Origin: Planctomycetota bacterium
GTDB taxonomy: Bacteria > Planctomycetota > Phycisphaerae > WQYP01
Direction: 5' to 3'
Length of the DNA stretch: 13,796 bases
NCBI GenBank assembly: GCA_021780285.1
Contig: JAJXZA010000054.1
Location: 1-13,796, forward strand
The notes beneath the pieces were generated by a model that ran no database searches, was not told the DNA's origin, and saw only the letters and a program-made list of their open reading frames with translations. The first letter of the stretch is position 1, and each line of letters begins with the position of its first letter. A program made the position numbers and the translations under genes. Positions 8,322 to 13,796 of the stretch are shown piece by piece.

Positions 8322-8334
8322 TAACAATGTTATA
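8322..8334 (-). promoter_or_regulatory. Candidate promoter with overlapping operator for the LacI-type gene
   Basis: On the minus strand TATAAC (plus 8329-8334) is a good -10 match placed to give a leader of about 38 bases. It overlaps the 11-base palindrome TAACAATGTTA (8322-8332), and the adjoining bases (GTTACGTTAAC at 8315-8325) form a second imperfect palindrome around CG. An operator overlapping the -10 would suit autorepression by the LacI-type protein. No good -35 was seen. This is inference only. Confidence 0.35.
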
Positions 8335-8505
8335 TAGCGAAACGATTTATAAGACCAGACGGCTGTCCGGGGCGCGAGAAAGAGGGAGAGAGTACCTCGG
8401 CATCGGCTTTTCGGGGGTATTAATTGCCTCTAGACCTTAAACAAGCGAGCACGCCTGCCCTAACGCAATCGTTCTTGCGTATTATTTTTTTACGCGGTCG
8501 CCCCA
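8335..8505. other. Non-coding stretch between the LacI operon and the IS relic
   Basis: No gene is visible. It contains an all-purine run of 17 bases (8376-8392) and the hairpin with T-run listed separately (8463-8491). The upstream part of the LacI-operon promoter should lie at its left end. Confidence 0.45.
8463..8491 (+). terminator. Terminator-like hairpin with T-run, plus strand
   Basis: ACGCAA (8463-8468) pairs with TTGCGT (8475-8480) around a 6-base loop. A T-rich run follows (ATTATTTTTTT, 8481-8491). The stem is short and the T-run begins four bases after it, so strength is doubtful. No plus-strand gene ends here; the region upstream holds only minus-strand genes. Confidence 0.3.
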
Positions 8506-8808
8506 TTACGGCTCGGAGCTGGGCCGCATCGTGATTTGTTCCGGCTCAAAATAGGGCACATCACGCTTGAGTATACGGATATTGCAGTCAATGGCCTGTG
8601 GCAAGCCGACATGCTGCGCCAGCAGGTGAACTGCTGCGATACCGCCGCAGGTGATGGCACGGTCACGATGGGCTAACTCATAACGGATGTTACCAGCCCG
8701 AAGCATGGGCCGTGGTTGATCTTTCCTGAGTCTGGGGGCCAGGTGATCCCGGATGCGTCGCTTACGCCAGGCCAGCCTTCGATGGGCTATTCTTTTTACT
8801 TGAAACGC
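8506..8808 (-). pseudogene. N-terminal remnant of an IS1380-family transposase
   Basis: The minus-strand frame is open from 8808 to a stop at 8506 (100 codons). It reads like the N-terminus of IS1380-type (DDE domain group 1) transposases: an arginine-rich lead KRRIRDHLAPRL, then PMLRAGNIRYELA, then CGGIAAVHLLAQHVGLPQAID and ILKRDVPYFEPEQI, where the family usually continues PYHESDHVLNIAYN. After EQI the similarity stops and the frame ends in TMRPSSEP and a stop. The catalytic DDE part, some 300 or more residues, is absent. The first ATG (8706) lies inside the conserved region, so the original start is also lost or altered. I found no continuation in other frames down to 8285 and no terminal inverted repeats. 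It is a decayed insertion, evidence of past transposition beside the alpha-galactosidase operon. Confidence 0.75.
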
Positions 8809-8811
8809 CTA

Positions 8812-8920
8812 ATTGCATAATATAGATATTGGAATCTACAATACTATACTATGATGATAAGCGGAGCGGTTCTGTTCATATGTCATCCAAATAAGCGGCA
8901 AGGTGGAAAATCACGCAGGA
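8812..8920. other. AT-rich spacer upstream of the IS1380 remnant
   Basis: This is the most AT-rich patch of the window, with several TATA-like strings around 8819-8860 (for example the ACTATACTAT run). It may carry the old transposase promoter or one end of the lost element. No clear inverted repeat or target-site duplication was found. Confidence 0.35.
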
Positions 8921-9535
8921 TTAAGGTCTAGCCCGCAACTGCCGCACTCGGTCCGCGAGGTGCTTTCCGGGGCAGGACGTTGCGTTACTGGCCAGCTCGC
9001 CATGCATATAAACGTTGTTCCAGCGAATATGGTATCCGTGGCACAACAGGTCGGTAAATAGTTCCAATCTGTTTAGCTGCGGTGCCGATGGAGAGGTCAG
9101 GTCAAAATTGCCCAGCGCCACAATGCCGATGTTGCCCTCGTTGGCGCCCCTCACATGGGCGCCCTGCCACTCCAACGGTCGCAATTGCCACACGCGCCCG
9201 GCAACGTCCACAGCAAAATGATAGCCGATATCAGCCCAGCCGCGGCCCTCCGGCGGCGGCCGCACATGAAATTGCCGAATGCCCTCCAGATAATCCGCTG
9301 TGGCTTGATGCCCCGGGTTAGTCCAGGGTACCGGCAGTCCATCGTGGTGAATGGTAATGCGAAATGGCTTGTGCAGCGGACGAAGTGTGCCCGCCCCGGC
9401 TCCCGCCGGCAGCGCCGATGTAAAGGCATCCCGCGGCAGAATCGTTTCAATCATTTGCCGCTGACTCTCGTTTAGCTGAGCACAATCCATCTGAGCGAAT
9501 ATGCGGCTTGGCAAACGAAGATCGCTGTTTTGCAT
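8921..9535 (-). CDS. N-acetylmuramoyl-L-alanine amidase (Amidase_2/PGRP fold)
   Basis: It is predicted to cut the bond between N-acetylmuramic acid and the stem peptide of peptidoglycan, using zinc. The 204-residue protein holds one amidase_2 domain (about 55-200). Zinc ligands by family pattern are H63 or H64 in ITIHHDG, H178 in MHGELASN and C188 in TSCPGKHL. GYHFAVDVAGRVWQLRP and NIGIVALGNFD are core signatures, and Y105 sits at the usual catalytic tyrosine position. The frame is open upstream to 9715, but those 60 codons are GC-rich, arginine-heavy and without motifs. The ATG at 9535 is preferred even though its upstream AGG is weak; starts at 9637 or 9703 are alternatives. No signal peptide is seen with any of these starts, so the route to the wall is unclear; a cytoplasmic recycling role is possible. 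Confidence 0.88.
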   Translation of the reverse strand: MQNSDLRLPSRIFAQMDCAQLNESQRQMIETILPRDAFTSALPAGAGAGTLRPLHKPFRITIHHDGLPVPWTNPGHQATADYLEGIRQFHVRPPPEGRGWADIGYHFAVDVAGRVWQLRPLEWQGAHVRGANEGNIGIVALGNFDLTSPSAPQLNRLELFTDLLCHGYHIRWNNVYMHGELASNATSCPGKHLADRVRQLRARP

Positions 9536-9550
9536 TGCACACCTGTAGCA

Positions 9551-9569
9551 TCTTGTTTTTTGAACAAGA
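9551..9569 (-). other. Stem-loop in the leader of the amidase gene
   Basis: TCTTGTT (9551-9557) pairs with AACAAGA (9563-9569) around a 5-base loop, 15 bases upstream of the chosen amidase ATG. On the minus strand no T-run follows, so it is not a terminator for the SYLF gene upstream. It could influence initiation, but no function can be shown. Confidence 0.3.
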
Positions 9570-9720
9570 GGCGCACCATCTCGCGACCGAGGCCGTCGTT
9601 GCGGCAGCCCAACGCTTGCGCCCGGTTGAAAGCGCATCGCCCCGCGCTCTACGGCGCTCGCGGCCCGCAGGCCTCGCCGCGCTGCCCCGGCGACGCTCGT
9701 CATACGTCCAATCAATGAAC

Positions 9721-10329
9721 CTATTTAGCGTTTAACGGCTGAAACCGAAACTTCTGTCCGCCGATCGCGGCTTGAGCCATCAGCCCACCCTGCGGCAGCG
9801 TATACACCAGAACTCCCCGCTGGTAATTTACTGCAGTTCCGGCACCGGCCTGGGCGGCTATGGCGGTGGCACGCGCATCAAATGTGGTGGTGCCGGCCTC
9901 AAACTCGCTGAATGCAACGGAGTTCTCAAAAAAGATAAGTTCACTGTACGTTTGGCCGCCGATTTGGGCGCCTATCGAGGCCTGTATCAACTTGGCATAG
10001 CCGTACAGTTGCCCATGCTTAAAAACCTCACCGCGCCCTTCACCACCACCCACGGCCAAAGCGCCGGTTGTGACGGTTGGGAACACGACATAGCCGTACG
10101 CGTGCTTCTTAAAAAACTTAATGTTGCCATTGGCTTCTTCAAACTGCAGCAGTACGCCGTGCACTTTTTGGCTCAACAGATCGCGGCCAAATGGCGTAAC
10201 CGGCTTGGGTGGTTCGGAACTGCAGGCGGCCAGCGTCAGCACCAGCGTCATTCCGCCAACAAGCAAATACGGGCGAATCAGCCCCCAACTATTCCTGGCA
10301 TTCAACATTCCCATGAACAATCCTTTCAT
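9721..10329 (-). CDS. SYLF/YSC84-domain lipoprotein
   Basis: A 202-residue exported lipoprotein with a lipid-binding SYLF (YSC84-like) domain; its exact role in bacteria is unknown. The N-terminus has a charged lead, a hydrophobic stretch (about 20-33) and the lipobox LAAC, with C36 as the predicted lipidated residue. The SYLF part (about 65-200) shows GYVVFPTVTTGALAVGGGEGRGEVF, then YGYAKLIQASIGAQIGGQTYSELIFF, the glycine-rich pattern of the family. The ATG at 10329 has GAGG 7 bases upstream. The ATG at 10314 with AAAGGA 6 bases upstream is nearly as good and keeps the same signal peptide; the frame is open further upstream without a good start. It is divergent from the methyltransferase gene and 185 bases upstream of the amidase on the same strand. 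Confidence 0.9.
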   Translation of the reverse strand: MKGLFMGMLNARNSWGLIRPYLLVGGMTLVLTLAACSSEPPKPVTPFGRDLLSQKVHGVLLQFEEANGNIKFFKKHAYGYVVFPTVTTGALAVGGGEGRGEVFKHGQLYGYAKLIQASIGAQIGGQTYSELIFFENSVAFSEFEAGTTTFDARATAIAAQAGAGTAVNYQRGVLVYTLPQGGLMAQAAIGGQKFRFQPLNAK

Positions 10330-10386
10330 TCCAACGCCTCGCGTACATGGCTGGCTGCCATCAGCCCGGCCCGTCCGCCTGAACTT

Positions 10387-10416
10387 ACAATAACAAAAAT
10401 CCGCTCTCATGCACAA
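10387..10416 (-). promoter_or_regulatory. Weak candidate promoter for the SYLF lipoprotein gene
   Basis: On the minus strand TTGTGC (plus 10411-10416) and TATTGT (plus 10387-10392) are separated by 18 bases. Both match consensus only partly (3/6 and 4/6), so this is the best visible candidate and not a firm call. It lies in the divergent gap shared with the methyltransferase gene. Confidence 0.22.
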
Positions 10417-10431
10417 TTATGCCAAGCCATA

Positions 10432-10440
10432 TGTTAAAAT
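10432..10440 (+). promoter_or_regulatory. Candidate extended -10 promoter for the methyltransferase gene
   Basis: TGTTAAAAT is an extended -10 element whose hexamer TAAAAT differs from consensus at one base. Transcription would begin near 10447, which would place the in-frame starts at 10409 and 10439 upstream of the mRNA and favour the ATG at 10529. TGCACA at 10410-10415 is a possible -35 at a long 19-base spacing. Confidence 0.42.
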
Positions 10441-10454
10441 GCCCCGCGGCAAAA

Positions 10455-10481
10455 CGAGCCGATTGCCGAAGCGTCGGCTCG
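10455..10481 (+). other. Perfect 8-bp hairpin in the methyltransferase leader
   Basis: CGAGCCGA (10455-10462) pairs with TCGGCTCG (10474-10481) around an 11-base loop. It sits just after the candidate transcription start and 47 bases before the ATG at 10529. No T-run follows, so it is not an intrinsic terminator. It may be an mRNA-stabilising 5' hairpin or a protein-binding palindrome. Confidence 0.4.
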
Positions 10482-10528
10482 CAGTAAATAAGCTCTCAGT
10501 CGGGCCGCAAAGCGGGTATACACAACGC

Positions 10529-11359
10529 ATGAAAACACATCATTCCCAGCGATCGCAAAAGTATCATAATCGCGTGGCGCGGCGCTACGACAACATGTAT
10601 GACGACCCGTATTGGGCTTTTCACGACCGATTAACGTGGGAACATGTCCGGGGTTTTTTGCCGGCAAACACCAGCGCCCACGTCATGGACCTTGGTTGCG
10701 GCACGGGCAAGTGGGGCCTCAAACTGCTTAAAATGGGCTACCCGACGCTGTTTGTGGATCATGCCGCCGGCATGCTTGAACAGGTGCGGCTGAAACTTGC
10801 CGAATGGTCGCAGCAGCCCGACCTTGCCGGTAAGGCCGTACGGGGCACCACCTGCCTTGCCGATGCCGCCACGCTTGATGGCGTGCCCAGCGAACAGTTT
10901 GATCTGCTGCTGGCCATGGGCGATGTCGTCTCTATTTGTTCCAGTCCGGCGGGCTGCCTTGCCGCCATGAAACGGGTGCTGCGGCCCGGCGGTGTCGCTA
11001 TTTTCACCGTAGACAATCTCCTCGCCGGCCTCGATCACTACGCCGAAATGGGCGATGTCAATAAGCTGGTTGAATTTGCCGCCGCCGGGGCCACCCAGTG
11101 GCTCACCAACGACAAGAGCGAGCAGTTTGCGCTGCAGATGTTTTCGCCCGCGGGCATCTCAAAACTGGCGGCGGGGCAGGGGTTTTCAATCGTTTCCATG
11201 ATTGGCAAAACCGTATTGCCCGTGCGAAAAAACCGTAAACTCTTTGAAAATCCCCATGCTCTTGAAAAAATGCTCAAGGCTGAAAGCCTTCTGGCACGCG
11301 ACCCCGCGGCTCTCGGGCGCGCCGGCCACCTGCAGTTGGCCGTGCGTAAAGACGCCTGA
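10529..11359 (+). CDS. Class I SAM-dependent methyltransferase, substrate unknown
   Basis: A 276-residue soluble methyltransferase. The N-terminal part (YHNRVARRYDNMYDDPYWAFHDRL) is a typical cap. Motif I is VMDLGCGTGKWGLKLL (about 52-67, with DLGCGTG at 54-60), followed by the acidic position D77 in LFVDHAAGML. The post-motif strand is FDLLLAMGDVVS, and MKRVLRPGGVAIFTVDN near 146-162 is the usual LRPGG segment. The pattern resembles Methyltransf_11/25-type small-molecule enzymes, but nothing identifies the acceptor. The frame is open upstream to 10409, giving 40 extra basic residues without motifs. The ATG at 10529 is chosen because a probable promoter lies between the two. Its ribosome-binding site is weak (only AGCGGG 12 bases upstream), so the start is uncertain. 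It is divergent from the SYLF lipoprotein gene. Confidence 0.88.
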   Translation: MKTHHSQRSQKYHNRVARRYDNMYDDPYWAFHDRLTWEHVRGFLPANTSAHVMDLGCGTGKWGLKLLKMGYPTLFVDHAAGMLEQVRLKLAEWSQQPDLAGKAVRGTTCLADAATLDGVPSEQFDLLLAMGDVVSICSSPAGCLAAMKRVLRPGGVAIFTVDNLLAGLDHYAEMGDVNKLVEFAAAGATQWLTNDKSEQFALQMFSPAGISKLAAGQGFSIVSMIGKTVLPVRKNRKLFENPHALEKMLKAESLLARDPAALGRAGHLQLAVRKDA

Positions 11360-11474
11360 ATGCCGCCGCGGCTATGAAGCGGGTAATATGTCGGCGCCTG
11401 CCGGCTGTGCTTAATTTGGGGTATTAGCTAAAGACGCACCGCTTGCGGATAATGTCGCGCTGGGGATTGTTGTT

Positions 11475-11494
11475 GGTTTGGGACTGCCCAAACC
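11475..11494 (+). other. Perfect 8-bp hairpin in the antiporter leader
   Basis: GGTTTGGG (11475-11482) and CCCAAACC (11487-11494) form a stem with a 4-base loop, ending 22 bases before the AAGGAG ribosome-binding site. No T-run follows. A tight tetraloop hairpin here could affect initiation or mRNA stability, or serve as an operator. Confidence 0.4.
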
Positions 11495-11516
11495 GCCGCA
11501 AGAGCCGGACGCGGCC

Positions 11517-11522
11517 AAGGAG
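11517..11522 (+). promoter_or_regulatory. Strong ribosome-binding site that fixes a TTG start
   Basis: AAGGAG lies 8 bases before the TTG at 11531. It is the best ribosome-binding site in the window and no ATG or GTG is suitably spaced, so it determines the antiporter start. Confidence 0.75.
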
Positions 11523-11530
11523 TTTCTGTT

Positions 11531-13711
11531 TTGAACGTATCGCTGCTGGTTTTGCAGTTGGCCGTTATCATTCTGGTGACGCGCACCTGCGGGGTATTTA
11601 TCCGCTATCTGCGTTTGCCGGAAGTTATCGGTGAAATGATCGGCGGCATCATGCTCGGGCCGTCGCTGCTGGGGCTTATTGCCCATGGCTCGCTTCTTCA
11701 CGGACTGTTTCCGGAAAATTCGATACCGGCATTGAATCTGCTAAGCGAACTCGGCCTGATGTTTTTCATGTTTATCGTCGGCCTGGAGTTGAATTTGCGA
11801 TCGCTGCGCGGTCGCGGGCGGGCCGTGCTTACCACGGGGCTTGCAAGTCTGCTTATTCCATTTATAGGCGGGTTGCTGCTGGCACGCTACCTTTCGGCCC
11901 TGCCTATTGTAGCGCCGGTGCATCATCCGACAGCTTTTATTCTGATGATCGCGACCGTAATCGGGGTCAGTGCGTTTCCGGTGATGGCCCGGGTGCTTAG
12001 CGACCAGTCGCTGCTCAAAACCAAAGTAGGCTCGATGGCAATGGCGTCGGCGGCCGTGATAGACGTAGGCGGTTGGTGCCTGCTGGCCGTGGTGTATGAC
12101 ATCGCCAGCACCATTGCCAATAACAGCCAGGTATCCGCATGGTGGTCGGTGTTGGGCGGGATTCGCACGGCGGCTCTGGCGGTGGCTTACGCGTTGGTGA
12201 TGATGATGGTGCTGCGTCGTTTTTTGTGGCGGTTTCAGACGCATTTTGAATCGCGCGGCCGCGTTACGCGCAATGCGCTGGCTCTGGTGATTGTACTGAT
12301 GTTTGCCAGCGCACTGGTGACCGATTACCTGCATGTAAACCTTATTTTCGGCGCGTTTATGCTTGGGGCGATTCTGCCATCTGAAGATAAGTTTGTTCAT
12401 CACCTGGCGGAAAAGTTGCAAGACATGACGTTGGTTGTTTTGATGCCCGTGTTTTTCACTCTGATCGGGCTTCGCACCAATTTTGCCGGTTTGTATGCCC
12501 ATACCATCTGGCACACCGTGGTCCTGATGTTGCCTGCGATGTTTGCCCTTAAGTTTTTCGCCGCGGCAGGGGCCGCCCGTCTCAATCGAATGTCCATGCG
12601 TGAGTCGAGCTTGCTGGGTGTGCTTATGAACACCCATGGTGTCATGGAATTGGTGGTGCTTAACCTGGCGTGGGAACTTCACGTGATTCACTCCCAGACT
12701 ATGGCCATTATGGTGCTGGCGCTTTTGGCGGCAACATTATTGGCTGCGCCGCTTATAAGCCTTTTAGGCAGACCGTGGCGCACAACGCCGGACCTTGCCG
12801 CATTTGGCGATAAGGCGGGCCACACCCGTGTGCTGGTGTGCATTTCACAGATGGCGTCGGTTTCAGCAATTTTAGAGGTGGGGAGGCTGATGCTCGGAAC
12901 GGCAGGGGCGAGACTGCATGTGCTGGAACTTGAAACGCCTGGCAGCCACATCGGCCTGGGGCTGGAGGCGGCGCCCGACGAGGGCGGGCCGATCGAAGCG
13001 GCCCAGCGCTACGCGGCTGAACGAAAGATTGAAATTGGCGCCATCAGCTTCCCAAGCCGGCGCATTGCGCACGACATCGTACGAACGGCGGCGGCCATTC
13101 GCAGCGATTGGCTTATTGTCGGCTCGCATCACGGCGTGCTGATCGCCTCGGCCATGGGTGGCGTCGCGGGTTGGGTAATGCGGCGAGCCTCCTGCCATGT
13201 GGGCATTCTGGTGGCCAAGAATGTTACAGCCATCAAGCGCGTGCTCGTGCCATACGTTGGCGAAGAGCAGGATGCCGGCGCTCTGCTGGCAGCTAATATG
13301 ATGAGTCACCAAGCTGAGGTGGAAGTGACCATCCTGCATGTGGTGCGACCCCAGGGGCATGGTCTGCCCGATTCTCCGATGGGGGTACGGTCGTTGGTGG
13401 ACCGATACATGCCCAATACATCGGGAGGCCGGCAGATACGCATGCAGGTGATTGAGCACCACTCGCCGGCGGAGGTTGTTGTTGAAGAATCGTCCCGACA
13501 CGATCTGCTGATTCTTGGAGCATCGCCTTTGTGGCGGCTGCGCGAGCGGCTGCTGGGCTTCTCGCAGGAATCGGTGGCGGTAAAAAGCCAGTGTTCGGTA
13601 TTGATTGTGCAGGCGGGAAAGGCCCGCGGCAAAGCCGCAAAGGCAGACGCCTCGGCTGGTGCACAGGCGGCCGCATCGCCAGCCGCAGCGGAAGCGACCG
13701 CACAGCCTTAG
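11531..13711 (+). CDS. CPA2 cation/proton antiporter with two C-terminal universal-stress domains
   Basis: A 726-residue inner-membrane transporter predicted to exchange Na+ or K+ for H+. The membrane domain (about 1-410, roughly 12 hydrophobic segments) has LPEVIGEMIGGIMLGPSLLG, LGLMFFMFIVGLELN, FILMIATVIGVSAFPVMARV, LMPVFFTLIGLRTNF and MNTHGVMELVVLN, the Na+/H+ exchanger (PF00999) pattern of the CPA2/CHX kind. The ion-binding pair that is usually DD or ND reads I177-D178 (AAVIDVGGWCLLA), and the usual R of MNTRG is H369. Two USP-like cytoplasmic domains follow (about 432-563 and 569-695), ending in IVGSHHG...HVGILVAK and ILGAS...CSVLIVQA. Their ATP-loop glycines are only partly kept. The last 30 residues are Ala/Lys-rich and probably disordered. 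The start is TTG at 11531, supported by AAGGAG 8 bases upstream. The gene appears monocistronic. Confidence 0.93.
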   Translation: MNVSLLVLQLAVIILVTRTCGVFIRYLRLPEVIGEMIGGIMLGPSLLGLIAHGSLLHGLFPENSIPALNLLSELGLMFFMFIVGLELNLRSLRGRGRAVLTTGLASLLIPFIGGLLLARYLSALPIVAPVHHPTAFILMIATVIGVSAFPVMARVLSDQSLLKTKVGSMAMASAAVIDVGGWCLLAVVYDIASTIANNSQVSAWWSVLGGIRTAALAVAYALVMMMVLRRFLWRFQTHFESRGRVTRNALALVIVLMFASALVTDYLHVNLIFGAFMLGAILPSEDKFVHHLAEKLQDMTLVVLMPVFFTLIGLRTNFAGLYAHTIWHTVVLMLPAMFALKFFAAAGAARLNRMSMRESSLLGVLMNTHGVMELVVLNLAWELHVIHSQTMAIMVLALLAATLLAAPLISLLGRPWRTTPDLAAFGDKAGHTRVLVCISQMASVSAILEVGRLMLGTAGARLHVLELETPGSHIGLGLEAAPDEGGPIEAAQRYAAERKIEIGAISFPSRRIAHDIVRTAAAIRSDWLIVGSHHGVLIASAMGGVAGWVMRRASCHVGILVAKNVTAIKRVLVPYVGEEQDAGALLAANMMSHQAEVEVTILHVVRPQGHGLPDSPMGVRSLVDRYMPNTSGGRQIRMQVIEHHSPAEVVVEESSRHDLLILGASPLWRLRERLLGFSQESVAVKSQCSVLIVQAGKARGKAAKADASAGAQAAASPAAAEATAQP

Positions 13712-13744
13712 CTCGACTTTTGCCATTTTGCAGATGCGCTTTTC

Positions 13745-13796
13745 ATGACGGCAGACTTTAAAAAGATCGGACTCCCCCGTACATTCGCGGGTAATG
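13745..13796 (+). CDS. Possible start of a further gene, cut by the window end
   Basis: An ATG at 13745 opens a frame that stays open for 17 codons to the edge (MTADFKKIGLPRTFAG). No convincing ribosome-binding site precedes it and nothing in the short sequence is recognisable. Confidence 0.2.
   Translation, partial: MTADFKKIGLPRTFAGN

Larger units (their letters stand above)
11415..11534 (+). other. Short coding-like frame overlapping the antiporter start (TTGA junction)
   Basis: Between an in-frame stop at 11412 and TGA at 11532-11534, one plus frame encodes about 39 residues whose composition looks protein-like, including DNVALGIVVGLGLPKPPQ and ending DAAKEFLF. Its stop overlaps the TTG start of the antiporter by two bases. 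There is no ATG or GTG in the frame; TTG at 11478 would give 18 residues. It could be a relic, a leader peptide with an unusual start, or chance. Confidence 0.2.

Noticed and set aside
11741..12691. A 316-codon open frame on the minus strand opposite the antiporter
   Set aside because: It is the antisense shadow of a strongly recognisable transporter; it is rich in His/Gln/Arg, has no family motifs and no ribosome-binding site.
12872..13726. A 284-codon minus-strand frame opposite the USP domains
   Set aside because: Antisense shadow with high His/Arg/Cys content and no motifs.
1..13796. A new multi-gene defence, mobile or biosynthetic system
   Set aside because: Every sizeable gene belongs to a recognisable family, and strands and spacings do not join the unrelated ones into a common operon. 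Only the branching enzyme/XylR pair and the LacI/alpha-galactosidase pair look linked.

Overview
The window looks like chromosomal DNA of a free-living, carbohydrate-degrading bacterium, most likely a planctomycete (Phycisphaerae-like). That assignment is an inference from gene content and rests on no marker gene. It relies on the regulator that joins a LacI-type sugar-binding domain to an AraC-type DNA-binding domain, the eukaryote-like (GH13_8) glycogen branching enzyme, the secreted GH27 alpha-galactosidase, and the CPA2 antiporter carrying two universal-stress domains.

Layout. Positions 2-859 (+) hold prephenate dehydrogenase, which lacks only its first few codons. Positions 983-3043 (+) hold the glycogen branching enzyme, followed after 26 bases by a XylR-type sugar-sensing activator (3070-4281, +). 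A small DUF4279 gene faces it on the other strand (4357-4821). A gene-poor stretch follows (4822-5463). It contains a strong minus-strand intrinsic terminator and a second well-paired stem-loop. Next, on the minus strand, come a LacI-family regulator (8284-7169) and a secreted GH27 alpha-galactosidase (7119-5464), apparently one operon. Upstream of it, 8506-8808 is the broken N-terminal part of an IS1380-type transposase in an AT-rich setting. Then come a peptidoglycan amidase (minus, 9535-8921) and a SYLF/YSC84 lipoprotein (minus, 10329-9721). A class I methyltransferase (plus, 10529-11359) is transcribed away from the lipoprotein. Last is a 726-residue cation/proton antiporter with two C-terminal universal-stress domains (plus, 11531-13711), which starts at TTG behind a strong ribosome-binding site. 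The final 52 bases may begin another gene.

How the genes work together. Two pieces concern carbohydrate: storage polysaccharide branching next to a sugar-responsive AraC/XylR regulator, and extracellular alpha-galactoside hydrolysis under a LacI regulator encoded in the same transcript. The rest is amino-acid biosynthesis, envelope maintenance and ion homeostasis, with no obvious common theme.

I found no CRISPR array, rRNA, tRNA, prophage or clear defence system, and nothing I would call a new multi-gene system. The points most worth a second look are the altered ion-binding motif of the antiporter, the paired stem-loops downstream of the alpha-galactosidase, the short coding-like frame overlapping the antiporter start, and the IS1380 relic.
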